From assembly GCA_002778195.1 (NCBI GenBank), contig PCDI01000008.1:62001-126000 (forward strand): DNA of 64,000 nt. The letters run 5' to 3'. The stretch's first letter is position 1. Every line of letters begins with the position of its first letter. The notes below the pieces were generated by a model that was not told the origin of the DNA, did no database searches, and worked only from the letters and a program-made list of their open reading frames with translations. The stretch is from Raffaelea ambrosiae. Lineage: Eukaryota > Ascomycota > Sordariomycetes > Ophiostomatales > Ophiostomataceae. Position numbers and translations under genes: made by a program. Shown piece by piece: positions 1 through 11,100 of this stretch.

Positions 1-2000
1 CCAAGATGGGGGCCTTGCGCTATGTTTTCTTCTACATATGGCAGGTCGAAGTTGCCGAGCAGTTTTTTTTTTTTTCGTTTTGTTTTTCAATCTTTCCCGC
101 TGCGGACACGCCAGCTGCCGCGCTCCCTCCCTTTTATTCTTCTCCCTTCCTTCCACCCCTGCGGAACCCGCCCTTTTCTTTTCGGTCTTCCTCGCATTCC
201 TCACATCGTGGCCCCGTACAGGGGAAAAAAAACTTCGCGTGTCGTCATGGATCCCGGCTACGCGTATCGGTGGGGGGAGTGTGCGAGTAGGATATTTCTT
301 CATATCGTGGGTCTTTCTACAATCGAGATATCGCGGCAGTCTCTGGCCGAGTTCGGCTGCCCGCCGTGAATGCGTATTCCGCGGGGTCCTATCTAGCATC
401 GTTGGGCTGTCGGGCATGCTCCTTACTTGTTCAGCTCTGTCCCGCTTCTGGTTCTGGTAGATGGGGTTCTCTGCGAAGTCCTTTCTATGATTGCATTTGC
501 ATTGGCTTCTCTCATTTTTGCGGTCTATTTTTTTGTTTTTTAACTCCCCTCTTACTTCCCTCTAAAAGTCTTACACGAGTTGCAGCACAGTCCTTTCGTG
601 TGCTTTCTTCTTTCTGTGATGTGCCCTCGTAGCGAGGTCCCCGCAGCGAGACCTCGAAGCCTCGAAAGATTTTTTTTTTTTCTCTCGCCTCTTTTTTTTT
701 TTGCGTGTCGTGTTCCTGCTTGCTTTTTTCCCCTTTCCTTAGGCACAGGCTCCATGCTCGCCTTGCATAAACCAGCGCAGTCTAGAGCTGACACGAATGC
801 GTTCCAAACCCACTCTCACGAAAATCCCACACAGACACGCGCAATGAAGCGGAGAAACGCAAGGAAAACTCACTCCAGCAGACTCGAGCAGACCAGAGGC
901 ACGCACGCACTGGTGGTTATGCTTGGTTTTTCAATTAAACAAACCCCTTGATCCCGATGGCTTGCTCGTGGGATTGCCATTCCAGGCCTAGTCGACCGTC
1001 CAATGTGTTTTGCTGCCCTTCCCCCCGGAGCACTACTGGCGTGCTCAGTACCACTCGATAGTCAGTGCTACTCTGTTTAACGTCCGCTAAGAAAAAGTCA
1101 CCCCCCCCCCTCCTCCTCTCGCTCACTCTTCCTGCCTCTCCCACTCACTGGTTTCCCTTGCATTCGTGGGGAAACTTTGTTTAGCGTGCCCCTCCACCCA
1201 GCCACACTATGCAGGTGTCCCTCCTCTGGTGCCCTCCTCGGTGCCTTTCTTGGTGCTGGGAGGACCCTCTTCGGCATCCTTGGGTGCCTGCCTTGGACCG
1301 TCGTCGTGCTGCGTTTTTCCCTGTGATGCTCTCTACGCGTTCGATCGGCCCCCATCCCCTCTGGGTCTTTTTTTTTTGTTTGCCCCTCTCTGCCCCTTTC
1401 TTGTACCGTAGATCGCAGAAACGGCTTCCCTATTAGCAGGATAATGCAACGCGTCCAGTTCGTGATAGTCAGGGGTTGACCTTTTTTTTTTTACGGCAGG
1501 TATTTCTCGCATTCGGGCATTTATTTCTTGTTTGGCTCTTTCCTCTGATAGACCAGGGGCCCCATCTTTGAGTAACACCACTCCATTATCTCTGCCGCAT
1601 CTACGCCGGACTTGTTTGGGGCTTTCTACATTGGCGTCTTTCTTTCTGCCACCGGCGACCATCACTGGGGGCCGGCTGGTTGGGAACCCAGGAACATCTG
1701 ACAAGATGGCCAAGAGGTTGGAGGCATCATCACCGTCTTCATGCTTTCACCCCCCTTTTCTGTCCCGCCTTTTGGGTTCCTTTGGGCGTAGTGCTAACGC
1801 TTCACTCTGCGACGGGCTTGTGTTTTTTTTTACTTCTGGGACTTTTGCGGATGATAGAAAACAAGGCACGCGATAAAATAGTGTATTCCTTGATCTGTAC
1901 CTGAGATGCACAAGAAACGCCAGAGAAACACTGGATTCACACCAGAGATGCGACCGCCCCCGCCCCCCCTAGGATGCACATAGTATTAACTAACATCTAA

Positions 2001-2020
2001 CTGCACCCTCCTGGGTGCAG
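2001..2020. repeat. Short perfect inverted repeat (hairpin)
   Basis: An 8-bp stem (ctgcaccc / gggtgcag) encloses the 4-nt loop tcct. No gene borders it, and no T run follows immediately. The function is unknown and it may be chance. Confidence 0.35.
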
Positions 2021-2748
2021 GATGCACTGCCTTGTACCATATATGCATGTGAGCAGCAAAGTGGGATGTTTCTCGGCATTGTTTCTTCGCCGGACGATAT
2101 ATGGCCAGCCAATATGCATCTCTTCAGAGAATCAAGGAGTGGTCAAGGACCCTGCCATTTTTTATTCGCATAGAATGCGCCGCATAGTATGCAGTTTTGC
2201 TCAACTATGGTTCTGGTGCAAATTTGTTTCGTTTCATGGAGCGCCGGGCAATGGCAAAAATAGGTACGAGTATGCCGCGTACTACTATAGGAGTTACAGG
2301 GTTATTTTTTCACCAAGAGGCGCATACGAATACAACACGTAACTAAACAGCACTGCAGAGAGCCGCAATGTTTTAGCCTATGGCTTTTCTGTTTTTTTCG
2401 TTCATGGAGGCTTTCGTTCTGACAGTTTCGTCGGTTCCGTCTGGCCTGGCCTGGCCCGTCCCCTTTCTCATCTCCGTTCTGCAGGTTGGGGGGGGGTTGG
2501 TAACTAAGAAAAAGATGTCGTCCAATGGGTAGAACGGAAGAGAGTACTCTGCGGGTGGGAGACAAAAAGAGTTGGCCTCCTCCGTATACGAGGTGGAGCG
2601 CAGCGACGGTCTTGTTCGGTCTGTTAAGGTTTGAGAACGCTTTGTACGATTGATTGGCCAAGAGCTGCCCGCAGCTTATGGCGCCGGCAGCCAAGGCAGG
2701 GGCTAGGAGATCAGAAGACAAGCAAAACCGGAAGAAAAAAAAATCAGG

Positions 2749-2769
2749 GAGAGAGAGAGAGAGAGAGAG
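2749..2769. repeat. (GA)n microsatellite
   Basis: Uninterrupted GA dinucleotide run of about 10 units, in non-coding DNA. Confidence 0.9.
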
Positions 2770-3193
2770 CGGTGTAAGGTACACACGGTAGCTATGATGG
2801 TGTGTCGGGTCAAACCAGCCCAATCAGACACCGAGCCAGGCAGGCGGCCAAAACGGCCACATACATAGCAACTATCAGCCAAAGCCTGTATGTGGACATG
2901 AGGCCACCCGAAACACATGTGCACAAAGAGGAAGACGGCCATGGGAAAAGAACTGTCGTCACAAGGCAGCAGAGCACAGTTTTCTTAGCCGTGTCCCTTC
3001 TGATCCTTTTTTTTTTAATTTTTTTTTAATTTTTGTAATTTTTAAATTTTTTTTTGGTTGGCTTTGCTTCTGCAGTGACATTCCCCAACATGGGACATCG
3101 GCTGTTGCCTGCATGTGAGCATATTGCTACCAACAGTGGCGTCTGAGGAGACACGTAACATGATGTTGTTGCTGCTGTGGCGCTGTTTTAGCT

Positions 3194-3229
3194 GCTGTGG
3201 ATGCTGTGGATGCTGTGGATGCTGTGGAT
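3194..3229. repeat. Four tandem copies of a 9-bp unit
   Basis: The unit gctgtggat is repeated four times without change, preceded by a partial gctgct. In translation it would give repeated Cys-Gly/Cys-Cys, but the surrounding frame is short and does not look like a gene. Confidence 0.85.
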
Positions 3230-5884
3230 GCATGCTCCCTGTATCGTACTATGCATTTTTCTTCATTTCTTATTTCTGCCATGTGAAGCACTTCCACAGT
3301 TTTGTCGGCGGCTGTCTGGCAGTTTAGCAAGTCTCACCTTGAGTGTGGATGCTCCGTCATGACCCCAAAAAGGTAAGACGGAGGGCAAAAGCATTGCGGT
3401 GGATGGAGGCATAAAAGCCTCTGTTAACTAATAATAAACGGGTCCCAACTTGTTGCAGGCACATCTTACCATGCGCAGTGTACTATTGTACATAGTAGTT
3501 CTGTCCTTTTTGCCTCTTCGCGCGACAGAACGAGCCCCGTCTTTTCTGTTCAGACGGAAACAAGGGGGCGTCTTGGCTGCACTTGTCTCTGACACGTCTC
3601 TGTCCGCTCGTTCGTCAGTATCGTCTGTTTCATGTGGCCACAGGACAACCCACCCCTTGTTTCCCGCGGTGCTCGCTGGGCCAATGAGGGTGCAGCCAAC
3701 TGGGGACCGTTTGGGCAGTTCCCCAGGGGAAGGGAGAACCAGGGAGCGGGCTCCCCTCGGGACGACGAAAGCCAAACAAATGCGAACAGACCAGCTTTCC
3801 GCCGGCATGCGCCTGCCTTCCTTGCATATGGGTCGAAGGAGTGAGGAGATTCCAGGGCCAATCCCGCCAAGCAGCCACTCATAGCCGCCGACAGCCAGTC
3901 GAATGGTCGAGACGCCGGGGTTTTGTCGACGAGCGATGCGCTCAGGGAAGAGCAGGAAGCACACACGTGAGCCATAGGATAATACTGCAGTAGCTATGGA
4001 GCAACGGAGTCTTTGCATTGGCTTTTGTTGGGGCCCGATGGCAAGCTCCTGATACGTTCTCGCGAGCTGGTTGTTTTCGAGAAGCCAGGATTATTCGGTG
4101 GCACCCGTGGTTGAAAATAGAAACGTTTTGTTCACAACCCTCTCTTTTTGGGCCGCTCGAAGACCATTCACTTCTGCAGCAACGCTCAATTTCTTGTTTG
4201 GTTTTTTTTAACTTTTTCGTTTCCTCCCTGCTCGTTTGTTCCTTGCGAAACTTCAGCTCGTCATCACGAATATTAAAATCGACAGCTGGTCCCATCTTTT
4301 TTCCTTCCCTGGCCTTGCTACCTCGATCACTCTCTGTCTCGCTCATCAGCTCTCGCATCCCTTTACACATTATTCCCCTTTGCTGTCTATCTGCGGCAGT
4401 CCTGTCCTTTGCCTCTTTCGGCCTCGTCCTCCCTGTTTTCACACACTCTCGACTACCTGTGCGCTGCTGGCCATTGCACTCGTCCTAATTAATTGCATTG
4501 TCCCTCCCTTCCTTGTTAGTGTGTCTCTTAGGCTTCCGTGAGCTGTTTCCTGTCTCTTGCCCCGTGTCTCGGCCACACGTCGTGTGGACTCGGCCGACGA
4601 GGGAAATAAAATACAAAGTACTGACAAGCGTGTTTCCCCTTCGCGACAGATCGACATTCCAGCCGTTCGCCCAAAATCACCTAGCGACCGTCGCCCAACC
4701 GTCACCCAACCCAAACCAACCGTCGCGCCCTTTGCTCAAGTGCCTGTTGCCTCTGTCAGCCGTTCAGTCAGCCTCCCGCAGGCATTCCGCCCGTTTCACC
4801 TCGCCGAGTCACGACCACACACATTATTTTGGCAGGCCCATTTTCACTGTGCTGCCAGCCCCAAGCCCAACCTACCACCGCACCGTCCTACGCCCTGTCC
4901 GCACTTGCCCGTACGTACACGCTTTTGCTTGCCCTGTTTGTCCCGCGACCACAGCGTCCACTGTGCTGTTGGACGGCCCCTTTCAATTTTGTGTCGCTCC
5001 TTGCTGCTCTTATTGTCACTTTGTCACTTGTTGCGCCCTCTGTTCACACATCTGCTGGCAGGCTAGACCCCGCCGCGCTTTCCTGCTCTTCCTCCGTCTG
5101 GCACCGGCTGTCATTCGCACCTGCCTAATAGTTTTTGCCCCTCTGTCACTCTTTGCCCGTCCCAAAACGGCAATCCACCAGCCTATTGTTACTCAGCCTA
5201 GCGCATTGTCACCCTTCTACTATTGTTGCTTGGCGTTCGCTCCTTCCTCGACTTGCTCAACTGTCCATTATTCGGGTGAAAGCCGGAAGTACGCAAATAA
5301 AAATTGGCCTTGCGGCTCTGATCATCGTCGGCCTCGCATTTTTGGACCTTTTTGCCTTTTTGGCGAATCTTTTTTTTGACAGTCGTTTGACTCAGCTTTC
5401 CTGCCACGGCAGCCTTTTTTCTTTGTCCCGCCCTTGCCCTTTTCACAAAACTTTTCGCAACGGTCGGCATTCCAGCGTCCCTTTTCTGTCGCAGACATTG
5501 CGAATAACAAAAAAGCATCCATTTCGCTTGTCTTGGATTGGCACCATCTTCGCTACCCCCTTCTGTTCGGCATTCCTCGGTCAGGAGCCCAGCATTCCCG
5601 GCCCTCACTCTCGATCGGTCCAGACAGCCAATCCGCATCGTCTCCCCGGACTTGCCCGCCCAGAGCGATCAACAGCGCCTCGCCTCCTGACGCGACCTGG
5701 ACCTCTTGCCTGCCTCCACTCAGCACCAAGACCGCCCCGTCTGTGCAGGCCACACCCACCACGAAGCCCCCTCGCCACACCCCTCCCCTGGCCTCCCTGG
5801 CCTCCCAGCTGGGCCACACCCCTACGCAAGCACACGCCCCCTCCATCGTGAGTCCACCCCCCCTCCTCCCCTTGCCTGGGCCCT

Positions 5885-5885
5885 N
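5885..5885. other. Ambiguous base (N) in a C run
   Basis: A single n lies inside a long C homopolymer, so it is an unresolved base in the assembly. The exact C-run length here should not be trusted. Confidence 0.95.
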
Positions 5886-6044
5886 CCCCCCCCCGTCTGC
5901 AGTATCCCTCAACCCCCTGACCCCCTGGGAGCGCGCACGTCAACCACTCGCTGGCATTCTGTGCTGCAAATCTCAAAACTCTGCCCTGGCTCAGCCTCGC
6001 GCGCGCTGCGTCTGCCAGCCAGTGCAGCCAGTTGACCCGAGGAG

Positions 6045-6080
6045 ATGACCAGCAAAGCGGCCAAGACTGAGCGAGACTGA
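6045..6080 (+). CDS. uORF 1 of the cyclin leader (11 codons)
   Basis: ATG at 6045 opens 11 sense codons and stops at TGA 6078-6080. It is the first ATG after 2.0 kb without one. It lies inside the candidate leader intron 5848-6110 and would vanish if that intron is spliced. Whether it is translated is unknown. Confidence 0.35.
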   Translation: MTSKAAKTERD

Positions 6081-6318
6081 GCAAAAAAGACTGACCAGAA
6101 GACCTGACAGACCCGATCCTCAAAAACCAGACGACTGGCCCGCCTGCTTTCGAGACCACACACGACCACCACACACCATCCGCGTGCTCCTCACCAGTCC
6201 TTTTCGTCGCTTCTCTGTTCTTTCTTTTTGCGGCGCGCCCTTCTCCATTCCTGCACCCCCCTCCGCCCCTCCTGAATCCATCCAGCCCGTTAGTGAGTTA
6301 GTGAGCCGTGGGGCCCAC

Positions 6319-6327
6319 ATGAATTAA
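6319..6327 (+). CDS. Minimal uORF 2 of the cyclin leader (ATG-AAT-TAA)
   Basis: A two-codon upstream ORF 454 nt before the cyclin ATG. Minimal uORFs normally allow re-initiation at such a distance. Regulation is inferred, not shown. Confidence 0.35.
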   Translation: MN

Positions 6328-6780
6328 CCTCGCCGCACCCAAGCACGCTATACCCGTTACGCTTCCCACCCAACTGCCACCACCAGCAACGCAGCTCCCC
6401 TCCCTCCACGAATATATTACTATTCCTTGGCCACCCTCATTCATCTTTGGGGACCACCTCTTCATTCTCTCCTTCCCAGTCTTACCAACCTTCCTGTTGG
6501 GACCAGCTGAACAGCTTCCTTTCTCTTTGTGTTGCCATCGTTATTTTTTCGTTCTTTCACCCATTACTATCTTCACCATCACTTGCCGTCCACGGGCTTA
6601 ATATACAAGGAGCCGACCTCGCCGAATCTTCATCCTCTTCTCGACTTCGACATCCCTCTCACTTACACAACACAGCCCACCAACAACACTCACCTTTGAA
6701 GGTTCGCGAACGGCCCAACCAACGGCCCCAACAACACACAACAACACACTTCGCTCTCCACACACACACACACTTCCACC

Positions 6781-8109
6781 ATGGCCTCATCAGCACCACA
6801 ACTGTCCATGGCTGAGCTGAACGCTGCTGCTCTTGAGCAGTTCGTCTTCATGCCCGTCAACCGCCAGATGATCAAGTACCTGGCCGACGCCGCCTACAAC
6901 GTCATCCAGTGCGACCCCAACATGATGCCGCCCACGGCCTCCGAGGTCCACCGCAAGGCCCTTCCCACCCCGCCCGGCTCGCCCGCCCACTCGCCGGCAC
7001 CCCGTGCTGTCCGCCGCGAGGACGGCGGCCTGCCCACACTGGAGGAGTTCATCAACCAGCTGGTTGTCTCGTCCAACGTCCAGGTGCCCACCCTCATGAG
7101 CTCTCTGGTGTACCTGCACCGGCTCAAGGCTCGCCTGCAGCCCATGGCCAAGGGCCTGCGCTGCACCACCCACCGCATCTTCCTGGCCGCGCTGATCCTG
7201 GCCGCCAAGTACCTCAATGACAGCTCCCCCAAGAACAAGCACTGGGCCAACTACACCGTCATCTCCAACGAGATGTACAACTTTGGTTTCAGCCGCACCG
7301 AGGTCAACCTGATGGAGAAGCAGCTGCTCTTCCTGCTCGACTGGGACCTGCGCATCACCGAGGACGACCTCTACCGCGAGCTCGAGGTGTTTCTGGCCCC
7401 GCTGCGCCAGGACGTCGCCGCCCGCTATGCCCGTCGCCAGGAGCGTCGCCGCCGCCTGCAGCTCGCCCAGCAGCAGCAGCAACAGGAGGAGGAGCGCCAG
7501 CGCCTTCTCGAGCAAAAGCAGAAGCAAAAGCAAAAGCAGAAGCTGGAGCTGGAGCTGGAGCAGCAGCAGCAACAACAACAGCAGCAGCAGCAGCGGGAGG
7601 AAGAGGCTGCCTCCTGGGCAGCTGCCACGGCGAACGTGTCTGCGTCTGGCTATCTGACACCGCCCCGGTCGCGCGGCAGCTCGCGCTCGCGCTACAACAT
7701 GTCGGCCAACATCACCACCCCCGACGACGTCGCCATGATGATGGCCATGCCTGGTCTGACCTACAGCGCCAGCACCAGCTCCGCCACCAGCTATGCCTCT
7801 TCGCTCAGCTCGTCCCGCTCGCACTCACGAGCCACCACGCCGCTCTCGGTTGAGCTCGACAACCACCAGCCTGCCTATGTGTTCAGTGCCGAGGATGACA
7901 GCCATCCAGCCCTGCACTACATGGGCACACCCAACAGCATTGCTGGCTCGAAGCGCCACCCCTGTGGCCAGTCCAAGGACAGCAAGAGTCTGCTTCCGTA
8001 CGAAATCAGCCCCGATGACCTCAATGACATGCAGGACGGTGGCAACCGAGTCAAGCGGGTGCGTGGCATGCTTGGTCGGGTCTTTGGCTCGAACATGCTT
8101 GCGCGCTAA
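6781..8109 (+). CDS. PHO85-type (PCL) cyclin, 442 aa
   Basis: Single-exon gene; the start is the ATG in the strong context CACCATGG. Residues about 82-205 form an N-terminal cyclin box: LPTLEEFINQLV, then TLMSSLVYLHRLK, a Thr/His-Arg-containing helix (TTHRIFLAALILAAKYLND) and LLFLLDWDLRI. This is the pattern of the PCL1/PCL2 subgroup that binds the CDK Pho85 and links G1 progression and polarity to nutrient status. It is followed by a low-complexity Arg/Gln/Glu/Lys stretch at about 216-277 with KQ repeats and Q runs, then a Ser/Thr/Pro-rich tail that may hold phosphodegrons. Yeast PCL1 lacks this long tail, but filamentous-fungal PclA-like proteins have one. Expression is probably controlled through the long leader. 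Family assignment is firm; the specific PCL role is inferred. Confidence 0.9.
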   Translation: MASSAPQLSMAELNAAALEQFVFMPVNRQMIKYLADAAYNVIQCDPNMMPPTASEVHRKALPTPPGSPAHSPAPRAVRREDGGLPTLEEFINQLVVSSNVQVPTLMSSLVYLHRLKARLQPMAKGLRCTTHRIFLAALILAAKYLNDSSPKNKHWANYTVISNEMYNFGFSRTEVNLMEKQLLFLLDWDLRITEDDLYRELEVFLAPLRQDVAARYARRQERRRRLQLAQQQQQQEEERQRLLEQKQKQKQKQKLELELEQQQQQQQQQQQREEEAASWAAATANVSASGYLTPPRSRGSSRSRYNMSANITTPDDVAMMMAMPGLTYSASTSSATSYASSLSSSRSHSRATTPLSVELDNHQPAYVFSAEDDSHPALHYMGTPNSIAGSKRHPCGQSKDSKSLLPYEISPDDLNDMQDGGNRVKRVRGMLGRVFGSNMLAR

Positions 8110-11100
8110 GCAGTTCACAATCTCTTATCCTATTCATCTTTTTTCTCTCCTTTTTTTTATCGATGCAAAGAAGCGCGGCGTTTTGGCGGTTTATTGTTTT
8201 GTTTCCTTTTTATTTTTGGTCCAACTTATCTGGCGTCGTCACCACCTGAACGGGGCCTACGATCAACATGCATTTACATGGAAAGGTGTTCTTTTATTAG
8301 CTGATTGCTTTTTATGAGCAAGAAAGAGTTAGGCATGGACATATACGAGAGAGGCTACCTCAGGAGAGTGGCCCTCGAGGAGAAGAAGAACCGATATCCA
8401 CCATTGCATGATATCATGAATACATCTTTTTTTTTGTTTTTACTACAAAGAAAACGGGGAGCAAAGCTTGAAGAATGGCAGGTTCCAGACGACGGCTAGT
8501 TTGCATTAAATGGCTGGCCATGGCAAAGTAGATGGCTGGCCGAGGACTTTATTACCACACTCAAGAAAAACTTATTATCTCCCATATTTTTACCTTTTTC
8601 TTTTTCTCTCTCTACGATACCAATAAAAAAAAGATTGTAATATACCAAACTTGAAGTCCCTGTCTGATCTCATATATCACATAAATTGAAATTCTGGTGG
8701 CCGAGGAAGAGCATAAACAACCTCCGCCATTTTAAGATCGACGGTTTTTTTTTTTTTTTTTTCCCTTTCCCGCTGACCTCTTCCGTGGTTGGCCAAACCT
8801 TGGCCTTGCATGACTTGCATTGAGTTGATTGACAGCAGGACCTACCCTTCCTTTTCGAATCAACACAACACCGAGCTCTCTGGACTAGGAGCGGGCCAAA
8901 AAAAAAGTTATGCAGTGGAGCGATCTGTTCAGCAGTGGGATGTTTGGGCCCAAAAAAGATGGCCGGACAAAGAGATGATGACCGAATGGGCAACGAATGG
9001 CGAAAAAAAAAGGAAAAAAAAAAAAACAATCCTTTTTTTTTTTTAAACCCAGATCATCTGGTCAATGACTGGTCCACGAAAAGTGGTCGGGAGGTCTGCT
9101 CATTGTGGCCCAGAGGGATGCGCAACATTGGAGAGAAGGCGACGACTTCTGGCCACGGCGAGGCGGTCAGAAAGACTCTGCGAGTGGCTAGGCGGCCGTG
9201 GAGACTTTACGAGGCCGCGGTAATGGGCCATGACCGGAGTGGCGGCGATGCATGTAAAAAGGCTTACGAGTAACATGCAGGAAAAAATAACAATGGGACA
9301 GGTGTGTCCGTCGATCAAGAGCTCAGCCCGAGTAGCCCCAACCAGAAAACCAAAGGGAGAGAAAAACTGTCATAACTGACAAAAAACAAGAGAGAAGAGA
9401 GAGCTCTTTTTTTTTTAACCGTGTCTACCAAGGTAGTCCGCAAGCAGAGCCACCGCATCATTTGCATCGGACTTTTTTTCAAACCCTGTTCCCCATTCAG
9501 ACCCAAACACCCCCCCCCAAATATTCCATGGATCGCATGAACACGGATATTGCGGGACAGCTCACAAGAGAAAGGGGGGTGTAGACGTAGTCGAGAGCAT
9601 GAAAGGGTCCTTCCCCGTCTTAATTTTTTTTATCCTGCTCTCTTTTTTGGCGATTGCCTTGGCGAATGCGATCCTTTGTCAATTGGGGGCGGGCCAGAAA
9701 GACAAGAGACAACAAGGGATCGGCTGTGGTATCTGACTGGAGGTTGGTTGTAAGTTGTCATGCACGTATTGCAGCTCCTCACCCCCCCTTGGCCTAACGG
9801 GAAGGCAACGTTTATTACAGCCAACTATTGTACAGCCACCACTTTGCTGTCGTAGGCAGACACGCCTTCCACCACCCCCCCGTAGTAGATGTGATGTGTA
9901 GTATTGTCATTGACAGACCCTTCTTGCGCAGCTGTGTATCCGCCACTCTGCGCACTGCTACCTACTTGATTTTGCTGCTGTTTGCCATTATGCACTGCGC
10001 CGCCCAGGGAAACACACATGCAGACGCATACGCCTTTGTTTGTAAACATATTGTAAGATTGCACCGACACGTATTACACCAGAGAAGGGAAAACACACAC
10101 AAAACAACAAGGCCCCCGTTCCGATGACATCAGTGTTTTGTTTTATGTCATAGCTGCGCACTGGCAATCGTACACAAGCCGCGACGCCAGCAGGCACAGC
10201 GTGTTTTGTTGTTGTCTTGTTGATTTTCTTCGCTGCATTCGTTGCATTTGTTGCATTCGCTTCACTGCACTCGTGTTCCAGAGGCGCCCCCCCCTCGATG
10301 TGTCCATCCGTGGCCCCCCTTCCCAGGCCCATCCTTCACGAGAATCTTTTCTGTGCTTGCCAACCAACTTGACCAACAACAAGAGAAAACAAATTCCGGC
10401 GTCGCATCCACGATGTCTGTTGGTTTTATTTCCTGCGCCTTTTGGCCCCCCCTCCCTCGCATTCCCTCATGTTCCTCCCCCATCCTCTGCGATGAGGAGG
10501 TCCATCCTTCAGGATCGTAAAAAGCAGCTTGCACAATGCCCGTCTAGCTCTCAACCTTGCTCCATTGGCTCTACCTTGTCAGCACTTACTATGTACACAC
10601 AGCTGCATCGGCTGTAGCCTGGGCCGAAGTCTTTTTTTGGAACCCCACCTCGCCCTGTCCTGTAGGCTGTATCTATCTATCTGCCTTTCAGTATGCCTCG
10701 ACCGCCCTGACCCGGAAGTTGTGAACACCACCCCGTAGATCCAGCGACACAGCCAACCTGGCACAGTGACAACCTTGCGGGCGGCCATGTGGATTGCACC
10801 GGGCGTGGAAGCCTCGCTCGGGCAGCCCTCAAACACGTTTCCCGCGTTGACCTTCCTTTTCCTGTCCATGTCCCCGGCGTTTGGGCACACGCCCGTCTTG
10901 CTCGGCCACGCTGCACGGGCGCACCAAACACCCACTCGCACACAAAAGAACAGTTGTTGCATTGTATGCGTACTGCGAAACAAAATTGTCGTCAGGCGTG
11001 TGTGGCTGAGCCTTACATTGTACACTTTGGAGGGGCTACACGGCTTTCTTTGGTTGGACCCCGCCGCACTCTGTCTTCTTCTTCAAAAAATGGGACAAAC

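Larger units (their letters stand above)
1..4040. other. Gene-free, homopolymer-rich intergenic region
   Basis: I see no convincing coding sequence on either strand. The stretch is pyrimidine-rich on + with many T runs (for example 62-77, 670-680, 696-705), C runs near 1101-1110, an AT-rich patch at about 3006-3056, a GA dinucleotide repeat and a 9-bp tandem repeat. ORFs here lack domain-like sequence and are interrupted. It probably holds intergenic DNA and the distal promoter of the cyclin gene at 6781. Confidence 0.5.
4041..6780 (+). promoter_or_regulatory. Long ATG-depleted leader/promoter of the cyclin gene
   Basis: Reading the + strand base by base, there is no ATG between 4041 and 6044 and only two between 6044 and the cyclin start at 6781. 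The first (6045) opens an 11-codon uORF ending at 6080. The second (6319) opens a 2-codon uORF (Met-Asn-stop) ending at 6327. The region is C- and T-rich and purine-poor. Such depletion is what selection on a scanned 5' leader would produce, so I infer a transcript leader of up to about 2.7 kb. The true transcription start is unknown. A possible leader intron runs from GTGAGT at 5848 to CAG at 6110. Confidence 0.5.

Noticed and set aside
3428..4018. Overlapping ORFs on both strands (196 and 144 codons)
   Set aside because: Neither looks like a protein family. Open frames on both strands of the same DNA suggest composition effects.
4498..5379. 293-codon + ORF in the cyclin leader
   Set aside because: It has no ATG (it uses an alternative start); the whole region lacks ATG. 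Translation is Pro/Ser/Cys-rich noise from a pyrimidine tract.
6447..6815. 122-codon ORF overlapping the cyclin start
   Set aside because: Its start is TTG, not ATG, so it is not an overlapping uORF.
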